Positions 38,379-48,900 of a DNA stretch of 64,000 nucleotides are shown one piece after another. A program made the position numbers and the translations under genes. Numbering within the stretch: position 1 is the stretch's first letter; each line of letters opens with the position of its first letter. Source of the stretch: Massilia sp. YIM B02443. GTDB lineage: Bacteria > Pseudomonadota > Gammaproteobacteria > Burkholderiales > Burkholderiaceae_D. The notes under the pieces are model-generated. The model searched no databases, had not been told where the DNA came from, and was given only the letters and a program-made list of their open reading frames with translations. The DNA is taken from positions 47,561 to 111,560 of the forward strand of contig NZ_JASNRA010000009.1 of NCBI RefSeq assembly GCF_030411955.1. The letters are read 5' to 3'.

Positions 38379-41300
38379 ATGACCGCATCACCGAAATCCG
38401 TTACCCAAACGCGCGTTCGCGCCACGCCTGTCGCCATGGCCGTGAGCATCGCGCTGCTGTCGTTGTCGAACGCCTATGCGCAGAGCGCCGACGCCACTAC
38501 CGCAGCTCCGGCCACCGCACCAGCTGCAAACACGGCCGCAACCTCGTCCGCCCAGCAAGGCGCACCGGCCACCGCGCCGTCGCCGGCCGACCAGGCTGCC
38601 TCGGCCAACAGCGCCAACACCGTGCTGGTCACCGGCTACCGCTACTCGATCGAGAAGAGCCTGGACCAGAAGCGCGACGCCAACTCGATCGTCGAGGTGG
38701 TGACCGCCGAAGACGTGGGTAAATTCCCGGACAAGAACGTCGCCGACGCGCTGCAGCGCGTGCCGGGCGTGATCATCACCCGCAGCGGCGGCGAAGGCAA
38801 GAACGTCTCGGTGCGCGGCCTGTCGTCGGAACTGACACTGACCCAGCTGAACGGCAACTACGTGGCCACCGCCGAATCGAACGGCGACCCGTCGCGTTCG
38901 TTCAACTACACCCTGATGCCATCGAACATGCTGGCCAGCGCCGAGCTGTACAAGACCTCGGAAGCGCGCTTCGACGAAGGCGGCATCGGCGGCACCGTGA
39001 TCCTGCGCACCCGCCGTCCGCTGGACGTGAAGTCGGGCTCCGGCTTCCTGAACGCCGAAGGCACCTGGTCCGACACCACCAAGAAGACCGATCCGCAGAT
39101 CTCGGGCCAGTACGCCTGGCACGACGAGAGCAACCGCATCGGCTTCCTGGTCGGCTACACCCAGCAGAAGCGCACCATCCGCAGCATGGGCGGCAGCACC
39201 TCGAACTGGCAATGGTACAGCGACAGCCGCGCCACCAATCCGTCGGTGGACGTCAACGGCCAGCCGAACGGACTGAACTCGTACTGGTGGGGCGAATCGG
39301 GCTTCTACACCCAGGATGGCGACTACTACACCAACTTCGCGCTGCCGACCTCGGTCAACCTGGACGTGGTGACCAACGAGCGCGAGCGCAAGGGCGGCCA
39401 GCTGACCCTGCAGTTCAAGCCGCTGCGCAACCTGAACATGACGGCCAACTACTTCCGCTTCGACCTGAAGCAGAATACCCAGACCAACTCGCTCAAGATC
39501 CCGGAATGGAGCATCGCGCGCTATAACGGCGACGGCAACTACCCGGGCGGCCGCATGCTCGACGGCTTCACCTTCGACCCGAGCGGCACCATCGTCACCG
39601 GCGCCCAGTACAGCGCGCGTCCGGGCAAGGTCTATTACTGCAACGCCGAACAGGCTGCGGCCGGCGGTCTGACCAACACCGGCGGCTTCGGTCCGGACGA
39701 CTGCACCATCCCGACCCCGCAGATCGCCGGCAACCTGAACCGCGAAAAGGCGCTGTCGCAGACCGCCGACTTCGAAGTCGAATGGAAGGGTGAGTCGCTC
39801 GACGCCAACTTCAAGATTGGCCGCACCTGGGCCGAAGGCGGTCCGGAAATGTCGCTCGGCATGCCGATCAAGCCGCGCCGCCAGAACGCCGACGGCAGCT
39901 GGAGCCTGGGTAATTCGTTCTCGGCATGGGACCTGTCGGGCAGCACCCCGACCATGACCTTCTCGCCGGACCTGATGACCAACCTGCGCAACGGCATCGG
40001 CGAGATCGACCTCGGCTCGACCAGCTCGTCGTGGACCCGCAACAAGACCGACCAGAACTACGCCCAGGCCGACCTCACCTGGCACGTCGACAACAGCAGC
40101 TGGCTCGACTCGGTCCAGTTCGGCGCCAAGTACCGCGACGGCGGCACCAACCGCCGCACCGGCAACAACTACTGGGCTTGCCAGGGCACCGACAAGGGCA
40201 ACTACGACAACCGCTTCCAGAACGGTTGCGACGTCAACGCCAACAAGTTCCGTCCCGAGTTCCTGTACGGCGAAGAGCTGGGCAACCTGACCAATGGCGT
40301 GAAGGCCAGCGCCTTCCCGGCCATTAACTACCCGGCCTACATCGAGTACCTGAACAGCACCTACGGCGAGATGCAGACCCGTAACGAAGACAACTTCGTC
40401 TACAACGTCAGCGAGAAGATCACCTCGATGTACGTGCAGGCCAACATCAAGACCGACCGCCTGCGCGGTAACTTCGGCATGCGCGTGGTCCGTACCCGCC
40501 AGCACGCCGACTCGACCGACCAGGTCGATTACTACAACGACTACTTCTTCAACGGTCCGGACGGCACCCCGGCGCCTTGCCTGGCAGGCGGCGCACCGGC
40601 AGCCGGCGCACCGGCCGGCTCGGGCTGCACCAGCGGCTTCACCACCGTGCCGGACAGCCAGACCAACCCGGCAAGCGGCCACATCTCGACCTTCGTGGTC
40701 AGCGCGCTGGACCGTACCTACACCGACTACCTGCCAAGCATGAACCTGGCGTTCGACATCACCGAGAACCTGCTGCTGCGCGGCGCGGCCTCGAAGGTGG
40801 TGGCGCGTCCGAGCTACAACGCGATCGCGGCCCCGGGCAGCCTGCGCAACTTCAGCCAGGAATACGTCAACGACCGCCGCTACATCGGCGGCGGCGACCA
40901 GGTCGGCTGGTTCGGTTCGGGCAGCAACAAGGAGCTGGACGCCTACAAGGCGACCCAGTATGACCTGGGCCTGGAGTGGTACTTCACGCGTGGTTCGGTG
41001 CTCGGCGCAGCCCTGTTCCGCAAGAACGTGAGCAACTTCGCGGTGCCGGTGGTGCGCGACGTGACCCTCGACATCGGCGGCCAGTCGGTGCCGGTGCAGA
41101 GCTACTCCACCAGCGCCGGTGGCCGCGATGCGGTGTCCAAGGGTATCGAGCTGTACACCCAGCACACCTTCGATTCGGGCTTCGGCTTCCAGCTGAACTA
41201 CACCTACAACAAGACCAACCAGGCAGCGATCACCCTGGCCAACGGCCAGCAGATCGGCACCTCGCCGCTGGTGGGCAGCGCCAAGAACCAGGCCAACCTG

Positions 41301-41588
41301 ACGGTGTTCTACTCGAACGACCAGATGATGCTGCGCGCCTCGTACAACCGTCGCGGCGAAGTGGTCAACGGCCTGGTCAACGGTCTGAACGTGTATGACG
41401 AGCCGTACAGCCAGGTCGACCTGAACGCGTCGTACAACTTCACCAAGGAGCTGAGCCTGACCGCGTCGGTGCTCAACCTGACCGAAGAAGAGTCGCGTGC
41501 CCGCCTGGGTAACGACACCAAGGCGCGTTACTACTCGAGCGGCTACACCGGCCGTGTGGCGTACGTGGGCCTGAACTACAAGTTCTAA
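38379..41588 (+). CDS. TonB-dependent receptor of the Xanthomonas/Caulobacter type (mannoside uptake)
   Basis: The 1069-residue outer-membrane protein has a signal peptide (about 1-35, ending NAYAQS), an Ala/Thr/Pro-rich stretch, the TonB box VLVTGYRYSIEKSLDQKRDANSIVEVVTAEDVG, a plug (KFPDKNVADALQRVPGVIITRSGGEGKNVSVRGL), and a long barrel. The plug signature 'D(I/V)GKfPd.n.aeaLqRvpGv.i.R..GEG..v.VRGl' defines the TonB-Xanth-Caul family, which takes up plant or fungal glycans. The end is YTGRVAYVGLNYKF. As first gene of the mannoside locus it should import oligo-mannosides. A GGAG site precedes the ATG. Two operator-like sites and a folded leader lie upstream; hairpins lie downstream before the halogenase-like gene. 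Confidence 0.94.
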   Translation: MTASPKSVTQTRVRATPVAMAVSIALLSLSNAYAQSADATTAAPATAPAANTAATSSAQQGAPATAPSPADQAASANSANTVLVTGYRYSIEKSLDQKRDANSIVEVVTAEDVGKFPDKNVADALQRVPGVIITRSGGEGKNVSVRGLSSELTLTQLNGNYVATAESNGDPSRSFNYTLMPSNMLASAELYKTSEARFDEGGIGGTVILRTRRPLDVKSGSGFLNAEGTWSDTTKKTDPQISGQYAWHDESNRIGFLVGYTQQKRTIRSMGGSTSNWQWYSDSRATNPSVDVNGQPNGLNSYWWGESGFYTQDGDYYTNFALPTSVNLDVVTNERERKGGQLTLQFKPLRNLNMTANYFRFDLKQNTQTNSLKIPEWSIARYNGDGNYPGGRMLDGFTFDPSGTIVTGAQYSARPGKVYYCNAEQAAAGGLTNTGGFGPDDCTIPTPQIAGNLNREKALSQTADFEVEWKGESLDANFKIGRTWAEGGPEMSLGMPIKPRRQNADGSWSLGNSFSAWDLSGSTPTMTFSPDLMTNLRNGIGEIDLGSTSSSWTRNKTDQNYAQADLTWHVDNSSWLDSVQFGAKYRDGGTNRRTGNNYWACQGTDKGNYDNRFQNGCDVNANKFRPEFLYGEELGNLTNGVKASAFPAINYPAYIEYLNSTYGEMQTRNEDNFVYNVSEKITSMYVQANIKTDRLRGNFGMRVVRTRQHADSTDQVDYYNDYFFNGPDGTPAPCLAGGAPAAGAPAGSGCTSGFTTVPDSQTNPASGHISTFVVSALDRTYTDYLPSMNLAFDITENLLLRGAASKVVARPSYNAIAAPGSLRNFSQEYVNDRRYIGGGDQVGWFGSGSNKELDAYKATQYDLGLEWYFTRGSVLGAALFRKNVSNFAVPVVRDVTLDIGGQSVPVQSYSTSAGGRDAVSKGIELYTQHTFDSGFGFQLNYTYNKTNQAAITLANGQQIGTSPLVGSAKNQANLTVFYSNDQMMLRASYNRRGEVVNGLVNGLNVYDEPYSQVDLNASYNFTKELSLTASVLNLTEEESRARLGNDTKARYYSSGYTGRVAYVGLNYKF

Positions 41589-41604
41589 GCCCGTAGCGTC
41601 ACTT

Positions 41605-41680
41605 CTCCCCGGCCGCCGCGCGTCACGCGCGACGCGTCGGGGAGGCGTTTTCCATGGCCTTGCCCGCTCGCCGGGCAAGG
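41605..41680 (+). terminator. Tandem hairpins between the TonB receptor and the halogenase-like gene
   Basis: CTCCCCG (41605) to CGGGGAG (41644) encloses further GC-rich pairing and is followed by GCGTTTT, a terminator-like structure. A second hairpin, CCTTGCCCG/CGGGCAAGG (41658-41680), is followed by TCCTCTT. They may limit read-through from receptor to enzyme genes and so set a high receptor-to-enzyme ratio. Confidence 0.6.
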
Positions 41681-41700
41681 TCCTCTTCCATGGATATGCC

Positions 41701-43236
41701 ATGCATTCACAAGACCACGCGACCCATGAGCGGGTCGGCGCGATCACGATCGTCGGTGGCGGCAGCGCCGGCTGGATGGCCGCGGCTGCGCTGACCACCT
41801 ACCTCGGCAAGGGCGCGACCATCCGCCTGGTCGAGTCCGAGGAGATCGGCATCGTCGGCGTCGGCGAAGCCAGCGTGCCCCACCTGCGCCTGTTCAACGG
41901 CCAGTGGCTGGGCATCGACGAGGCCGAGTTCGTCAAGCGCACCCAGGCTACCGCCAAGCTCGGCATCGAGTTCAGGGACTGGGGCCGCCTCGGCGACAGT
42001 TATATCCACGGCTTCGGCGCCCTCGGCCGCTCGCTCGGGCCGCTGCCGTTCCACCAGTTCTGGCTGAAGGCGCATCTCGCCGGCAAGGCGGGCCCGATCG
42101 GCCAGTATTCGCCGCAGACCGTGATGGCGCCGCAGGGTCGCTTCGCGCCGGGTGACCGCAATGCAGGGCCGGGTTCGCTGGTTGGCGACATCGCCTACGC
42201 TTACCACTTCGACGCCACCCTGTATGCTCGCTTCCTGCGCGAGCTGGCCGAAGGGCGCGGCGTGCAGCGCATCGAAGGCAAGATTGTTGGCGTCAACCAG
42301 CGTGCTGCCGACGGCTTCATCGAATCGGTGACGCTGGAAAATGGCGCGGTCGTGGACGGCGAACTGTTCATCGACTGCTCGGGCTTCCGTGGCCTGTTGA
42401 TCGAAGAGACCCTGAAGACCGGCTACGTCGACTGGTCGCACTGGCTGCCGTGCGACCGCGCACTGGCCGTGCCGAGCGAACGGCTGGATCCGATCACCCC
42501 GTACACCCGCGCCACGGCGCAGGCCGCCGGCTGGCAATGGCGCATCCCGCTGCAGCACCGCACCGGCAACGGCTACGTGTACGCGAGCCGCCACGTCAGC
42601 GACGACGAGGCGGCCGCCACGCTGCTGGACAACCTCGACGGCAAGGCCCTGGCCGAGCCGCGCCGGCTGGCCTTCACCACCGGCATGCGCAACAAATTCT
42701 GGAACAGGAACGTGGTGGCGCTGGGCCTGGCCAGCGGTTTTCTCGAGCCGCTCGAATCGACCAGCATCTACCTGGCCCAGGCTGGCGTCACGCGCCTGCT
42801 GGCGCTGTTCCCGCGCCGCGACTTCAATCCGCTCCTGATCGAACGCTACAACCGCGAATCCGCGTTCGAATACGAACGCATCCGCGATTTCCTGATCCTG
42901 CACTACCACGCCACCACGCGCGATGACACGCCGTTCTGGAATGCCTGCCGCACCATGGCGATTCCGGACAGCCTGCGTGAAGCGATCGCGCTGTTCCGTA
43001 GCGACGGCCGCTATTCTCGCCATGGCGACGATTTCTTCGCGCTGCCTAACTGGGTGCAGGTGATGCTGGGGCAGGGCATCGTGCCGCACAACTATCACCC
43101 GATGGTCGACCAGATGCCGGACGACCAGCTGCATGCCCACGTCGACGGGGTGCGCGCGACGCTGGCCCAGGCCGTTGCCAGCATGCCCACGCATCAACAA
43201 TGGATCGACCGCTACTGGAAGGCGCCCGCACCATGA
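41701..43236 (+). CDS. Flavin-dependent tryptophan-halogenase-like protein
   Basis: The 511-residue protein has the FAD-binding GGGSAGWMAAAAL (about 19-31), the TrpX motif GWQWRIPLQ (WxWxIP, Trp278 and Trp280), ATAKLGIEF whose Lys86 aligns with the halogenase catalytic lysine, and LGLASGFLEPLESTSIYL in place of the conserved Ser/Glu loop near 345. So the catalytic set of flavin-dependent tryptophan halogenases is present. Proteins of this group are common beside Xanth-Caul-type TonB receptors in glycan loci, and a role in halogenation has not been shown for them. The gene overlaps the beta-mannosidase gene by four bases (ATGA). It probably needs a separate flavin reductase, which is not in the window. 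Substrate is unknown. Confidence 0.9.
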   Translation: MHSQDHATHERVGAITIVGGGSAGWMAAAALTTYLGKGATIRLVESEEIGIVGVGEASVPHLRLFNGQWLGIDEAEFVKRTQATAKLGIEFRDWGRLGDSYIHGFGALGRSLGPLPFHQFWLKAHLAGKAGPIGQYSPQTVMAPQGRFAPGDRNAGPGSLVGDIAYAYHFDATLYARFLRELAEGRGVQRIEGKIVGVNQRAADGFIESVTLENGAVVDGELFIDCSGFRGLLIEETLKTGYVDWSHWLPCDRALAVPSERLDPITPYTRATAQAAGWQWRIPLQHRTGNGYVYASRHVSDDEAAATLLDNLDGKALAEPRRLAFTTGMRNKFWNRNVVALGLASGFLEPLESTSIYLAQAGVTRLLALFPRRDFNPLLIERYNRESAFEYERIRDFLILHYHATTRDDTPFWNACRTMAIPDSLREAIALFRSDGRYSRHGDDFFALPNWVQVMLGQGIVPHNYHPMVDQMPDDQLHAHVDGVRATLAQAVASMPTHQQWIDRYWKAPAP

Positions 43237-45935
43237 ACTATTCACTGAACATCCGCGCGTTCGCACGCCTGCTGTGGGCATGCGTCTTGACCATGCTGGC
43301 CGGTACTGCTCTGGCCGACACTTCCACCCGCCTGGTGATCGACAAGGGCTGGACCTTCCGCATGGTGCCCGGCCACGCCCAGAGTGCGGCGCATCCGGAA
43401 GCGGCACCGTCGCGCGCGGCCAGCGTGCCCGGCACCGTGCACACCGATTTGCTGGCGCATAAAGTCATCCCCGATCCCTACGTCGGGGCGCCGGAAGCCA
43501 AGCTGCAATGGATCGGCCTGGCTGACTGGGAATACCGCACCACCTTCGACGCCCCCGCGGGCAGCCTGCGCCATGCGCGCAGCGAGCTGGTGTTCGAGGC
43601 GCTCGACACCTTCGCCGAAGTCTGGCTCAACGGCCACAAGATCCTGGACGCCGACAACGCCTTCCGCACCTGGCGCGTGCCGGTCGAAGGCAAGCTGCGC
43701 GCCCAGGACAATATTCTGCGCATCGTGTTCCGTTCGCCGATCGCGAAGATGCTGCCGCAGGTTCTGGCGATGCCGCACAAGATCGCCGGCAACTATCCAT
43801 CGCCCTATGGCGACGAGCCGAAGGATGCGATGACCGGCAACTTCGTGCGCAAACCCGGCTACCACTACGGCTGGGACTGGGGCCCGCGCTACGTCACCGC
43901 CGGCATCACCAAGCCGATCACGCTGCAGAGCTGGGATGCCGTGCGCATCGACAACCTGCACCTGCGCCAGGACCGCGTCGATGCCGCCCGCGCCGACGTG
44001 ACCGCCATCGCCGCCTTCGACGCCGCGCGTGCCGGCACTTATGACCTGCGCCTGTGGCAGACCACGCCCGACGGCAAGCGTTCGCTGGCGGCGCAGAAGC
44101 GCGTCGACCTGCGCGCCGGGGGCAACCGGATCGAATTGCCGGTCAAGGTCACGCACCCGCAGCGCTGGTTCCCGAACGGCTACGGCGCCCAGCCGCTGTA
44201 CCGCTACGAGCTGGAAGCGGGCGACGGCAAGGCCACCCTGGCGACGCTGTCCGGGCGCACCGGCCTGCGCAGCGTGGCGCTGCGCACCGACCAGGACAAG
44301 AAAGGCAAGGGCTTCTACTTCGTCGTCAACGGCATCCCGGTGTTCGCCAAGGGCGCCAACACGATCCCGTTCGACATGTTCCAGCCGCGCATCGACAAGA
44401 CGCGCCTGCGCAAGATCATGGAGTCGGCGCGCGACGCCAATATGAACATGCTGCGCAGCTGGGGCGGCGGCTACTACGAGAACGACGATTTCTTCGAGCT
44501 GGCCGACGAACTGGGCATCCTGGTGTGGCAGGACTTCATGTTCGGCGGCGGAATGCAGCCGGCCTACGACGACAATTTCCGCGCCAGCGTGGTGCTTGAG
44601 GCCCGCGACCAGGTGCGGCGCCTGCGCAACCACCCGAGCGTGGTGCTGTGGTGCGGCAATAATGAAGAAGAGATCGCCTGGAAATACTGGGGCCACGGCA
44701 AGACGCTGAAAGCGGCCGACCCGGTCTTCGCCGACAAGGTGTGGAAGGGCTACGTCCAGCTGTTCGGCGTCGACCTGCGCCAGGTGGTGAAGGAAGAGGC
44801 GGGCGGCATCGGCTACTGGTCCAGCTCGCCGGGCGAAGACCTGCAGGAAGTCGCGAATACCCAAGCCAGCGGCGACATGCACTACTGGGAAGTGTGGGGC
44901 AACCCGGCGCATCCGGTGACCAAGTACCTGGAAATCACGCCGCGCTTCATGTCCGAATTCGGCGTGCAGGCCTGGCCGGTGCAGCGCACGATCGACGCCT
45001 TCGCCACCCGCGCCGAGCAACAGATCGACGGCCCCGTGATCGAAGCGCACCAGAAATTCCTGGCCGGGAAGGGCAACGAACGCCTGATGAAGTATGTCAA
45101 CGACGAGTTCGGCACGCCGACCGCGTTCAGCGATTTCGCTTACCTGTCCCAGGTGATGCAGGCCGAAGGCATCGAGCTGGCCGCGCTGCACCACCGCCGC
45201 AGCCGTCCCTACACCATGGGCACGCTGTACTGGCAGCTCAATGACGTGTGGCCGGGCGCGTCCTGGTCCAGCATCGACTGGTTCGGCCGTCCCAAGGCGC
45301 TGCAGTACCACGCGCGCCGCTTCTTCGCGCCGGTGGCCGTGGCCGCGCTGCGCGATCCGAAAGGGACGACCGCCGTCAGCCTGCTCAACGACCGTACCCG
45401 CCGTGTGCGCGGCGAATTGCGCACCCGCGTGATGACGCTGGGCGGCAAGGTGCTGCGCGACGAGCGCAAGCAGGTCAACCTGGCGCCGCTGTCGGCCGCA
45501 AAAATAGCGGATTACCGCGACGCCGAGCTGCTCGGCAAAGCTGCCGCCACCGACACGGTCGCCGTGTTCGAGCTGCAGGCCGAGGGCGAACCGGCGTCGC
45601 GCGGCGTGGTGTATTTCGCACCCGCCAAACAGATCGCGTGGAAGGACAACGGCTCGCATTCGGACCTGCGTGCCACGCTGCGCCAGGACGGCGCCGCCTT
45701 CCTCCTCGAGATCACGGCATCGCGCCTGGCGCGCGGAGTCTGGATCGACTTCGGCACCCTGGATGCCGAGCTGTCCGACAACGCCATCACCGTGCTGCCC
45801 GGCGAGCGCGTCACGCTGCGCGTGACCTCCGCCGCCACCGAAGGCGCCTTGCGCGCCGCCCTGCAAATCCGCTCGCTGGCAGATTCCGTGCCGGCAGCCA
45901 CCACCCCTCAGAACAGGAGCCCTTCCGCACCATGA
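43233..45935 (+). CDS. Beta-mannosidase, GH2 family, exported
   Basis: The 900-residue protein is a GH2 beta-mannosidase that removes terminal beta-1,4-mannose, for example from the core of N-glycans or mannans. It has a signal peptide (about 1-28, ending GTALADT), an N-terminal jelly-roll (VPGTVHTDLLAHKVIPDPYVG, EYRTTFD, FEALDTFAEVWLNG), then the catalytic TIM barrel with KGANTIPFDMF, RSWGGGYYENDDFFELADELGILVWQDFMF. The acid/base is Glu478 in LWCGNNEEE; the nucleophile is Glu575 in FMSEFGVQAWP; VLWCGNNE matches the family signature. TLYWQLNDVWPGASWSSIDW is also typical. It overlaps the halogenase-like gene (ATGA) and the downstream GH92 gene (ATGA). Signal peptide means it acts outside the cytoplasm. 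Confidence 0.94.
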   Translation: MNYSLNIRAFARLLWACVLTMLAGTALADTSTRLVIDKGWTFRMVPGHAQSAAHPEAAPSRAASVPGTVHTDLLAHKVIPDPYVGAPEAKLQWIGLADWEYRTTFDAPAGSLRHARSELVFEALDTFAEVWLNGHKILDADNAFRTWRVPVEGKLRAQDNILRIVFRSPIAKMLPQVLAMPHKIAGNYPSPYGDEPKDAMTGNFVRKPGYHYGWDWGPRYVTAGITKPITLQSWDAVRIDNLHLRQDRVDAARADVTAIAAFDAARAGTYDLRLWQTTPDGKRSLAAQKRVDLRAGGNRIELPVKVTHPQRWFPNGYGAQPLYRYELEAGDGKATLATLSGRTGLRSVALRTDQDKKGKGFYFVVNGIPVFAKGANTIPFDMFQPRIDKTRLRKIMESARDANMNMLRSWGGGYYENDDFFELADELGILVWQDFMFGGGMQPAYDDNFRASVVLEARDQVRRLRNHPSVVLWCGNNEEEIAWKYWGHGKTLKAADPVFADKVWKGYVQLFGVDLRQVVKEEAGGIGYWSSSPGEDLQEVANTQASGDMHYWEVWGNPAHPVTKYLEITPRFMSEFGVQAWPVQRTIDAFATRAEQQIDGPVIEAHQKFLAGKGNERLMKYVNDEFGTPTAFSDFAYLSQVMQAEGIELAALHHRRSRPYTMGTLYWQLNDVWPGASWSSIDWFGRPKALQYHARRFFAPVAVAALRDPKGTTAVSLLNDRTRRVRGELRTRVMTLGGKVLRDERKQVNLAPLSAAKIADYRDAELLGKAAATDTVAVFELQAEGEPASRGVVYFAPAKQIAWKDNGSHSDLRATLRQDGAAFLLEITASRLARGVWIDFGTLDAELSDNAITVLPGERVTLRVTSAATEGALRAALQIRSLADSVPAATTPQNRSPSAP

Positions 45936-48900
45936 CGCAGAACGCAACCGCTCACGACTCCCGCCACGCCGCCCTGGCGTCCGCCCCAGAACGTAACGCA
46001 TCCGCGTTCGTTCGCACAGCCGCCATGCCACGTCTGCGCACCATCGCCGTGCAGGTCGCCGCCGCGACGCTGCTGCTCGGCTGCGCCAGCACCGGCACCG
46101 ATGGGCTAATCGCGAAAAAAACGCCGGCCCTGTTCTCGACCTCGTTCGAAGCCGCCGACCCGGCGCCAACCACGCTGTCCGACAACGGCGTGACCGTCGC
46201 ACTGGGCGATGGCCCGGAACGTCCTTACACCGCCAAGGCCAAAGCCGGCTACAGCGGCCTGCGCGCGCTGCGCTATTCCGCCGAAGGCAGCGGTGGACGC
46301 CTGCAGCTGTTCCCGGTCGATATCGCGATCAAGGCCGACACCACGTTGTCGTGGAAAGTGCTGCCCGAGATCGTCGACGGCGATACTGCGTCCTCGACCG
46401 GCGTCTCGCTCGACCTGGTGCTGGACGATGGCCGCCGCCTGTCGGGCCTGTTGATCAACGACCACCACGGCGTGCGCGTCGGCGCCGCGGCCCAGGCCGA
46501 ATCGAAGACCCTGTACCCGCAGCAGTGGGCGCACAAGGAAGTCCGCCTGGGCGAGCTGGCCGGCCGCCGCATCAAGTCGATCGAACTGGAAGTGAGCCCG
46601 TCGGCGATCGGCAGCGTGGGCAAGGCCAGCGGCTGGATCGATGATATCGTCATCGCCGACCAGCCACGCGTGGTGCCGAGCCGCCTGTCCGATTACGTAC
46701 TGACCACGCGCGGCACCCAGGCCAACGGCACCTTCTCGCGCGGTAACAACATCCCGGCGGCGTCGATGCCGCACGGCTTCAACTTCTGGACCCCGGTCAC
46801 CGACGCCGGCACGCTCAGCTTCATGTACAGCTGGAACGAGAAGAACGGCCCGGACAACCGTCCACGCCTGCAGGCGCTGTCGCTCAGCCACCAGCCAAGC
46901 CCGTGGATGGCCGACCGCCAGACCTTCCAGATCATGCCATCGAGCAGCGCCGGCCAGCCCGACGCCGACCGCAAGGCACGCGCGCTGTCGTTCTCGCACG
47001 ACCAGGAGATCGCGCGCCCGTACGCCTACAGCGTCGGCTTCGACAACGGCATCCGCGCCGAGATCGCCCCGAGCGAACGCGCCGCCGTGTTCCGCTTCCG
47101 CTTCCCCGAGGGCGGCGACGCCAACCTGTTGTTCGACAACGTCGACAACCGCGGCGGCCTGACCCTGGACCAGGAAAAGCAGACCCTGATCGGCTACACC
47201 GATACCCGCAGCGGCCTGTCGAATGGTTCGGCGCGCATGTTCGTCTATGCCACCTTCGACCAGCGCTGGAAGAATAGCGGCGGTATCGAGACCGGCCGCC
47301 CGACTGGCTACATCAAGTTCACGCCCGACAGCAACGGCGAAGTGCGCATGCGCATCGCCACCTCGATGATCTCGATCGAGCAGGCCAAGCGCAACCTGGA
47401 AATGGAAATCGGCGACGCCAGCTTCGAGACCGTGCGCGAGCGCGCCCAGGCTGCCTGGGACAGCGAACTGGCGCGCGTGAAAGTGGAGGGCGCCAGCGAC
47501 GACCAGATGACCACCGTCTACTCGAACCTGTACCGCCTGTTCATGTACCCGAACGTGGCCCACGAAAACGTCGGCACCGCCGCACAACCCGACTGGGTCC
47601 ATGCCGACCAGAGCGGCTGGTCGAGCAACAATGCCGGCGGCGACGCGCTGCGCACCTCGGCCAAGGTCATCCCCGGCAAGAACTACGTCAACAACGGCTT
47701 CTGGGACACCTTCCGCACCACCTGGCCGGCCTATGCGCTGTTCGCGCCGAAGCGCGCCGGCGAGATGGTCGACGGCTTCCTGCAGCAATACCGCGACGGC
47801 GGCTGGGTGGCGCGCTGGTCGTCGCCGGGCTACGCCGACCTGATGGTCGGCACCAGCTCCGACGTGGCCTTTGCCGACGCCTGGCTGAAGGGCGTGCGCA
47901 ACTTCGACGGCCACCAGGCCTATGAAGCGGCGCTGAAGAACGCGACCGCGGTGCCGCCAGTATCGAACGTCGGCCGCAAGGGCCTGGCCAAGTCGATGTA
48001 CCGCGGCTATGCCGACACCTCGGTGCACGAGGGCATGTCGTGGACGCTGGAAGGCGCGCTGAACGACTTCGGCCTGGCCCAGATGGGGCAAGCGCTGGCG
48101 CAGGACGAGAAGGACCCGGCGAAAGCACGCCGCTACCGTGAAGAGGCCGAATACTTCGGCGCGCGCGCGGCCGACTACGTGCACCTGTTCGACCCGGCCA
48201 CCAGCTTCTTCCGCGGCCGCGACGCCAAGGGCCAGTGGCGCCAGCCGGCAACCGCCTTCGAGCCGCGCCTGTGGGGCTCGGACTACACCGAAGCGAATGC
48301 CTGGACCTTCGCCTTCACCACGCCGCACGACGCCGAAGGCCTGGCCACCCTGATGGGCGGGCGCGACAAGCTGGCCGCGCGCCTCGACCAGTTCTTCGCC
48401 ACCGAAGAGACGGCCGAGCGCAAGTTCTCCGGCCGCTACCACGGCGTGATCCATGAAATGACCGAAGCGCGCGACGTGCGCATGGGCATGTACGCGCACA
48501 GCAACCAGCCGGCCCACCACATCCCGTGGCTGTACGCCTCGGCCGGCCAGCCGTGGAAGACGCAGGCCATTACGCGCGAAGTGCTGCGCCGCCTGTACCT
48601 GGGCAGCGAGATCGGCCAGGGCTATGCCGGCGACGAGGACAATGGCGAGATGTCGGCCTGGTACACCTTTGCGATGATGGGCCTGTATCCGATGCGTATG
48701 GGTTCGCCCGAATACGTGATCGGCTCGCCGGCCTTCGACCGCACCGAAGTCAAACTCGAGAACGGCAAGCTGCTGACCGTCATCGCCAACAACAACGGCC
48801 CGCGCAACGTCTACGTGCAGTCGCTCAAGGTCAACGGCCAGCCGTGGACCAAGCCGTGGATCCGCCACGACGACATCGCCGGCGGCGCTACCCTGGAATT

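Noticed and set aside
38388..41798. Another long minus-strand open frame across the mannoside TonB receptor
   Set aside because: Same GC-bias shadow; composition is Val/Ala/Arg-rich with no domain.
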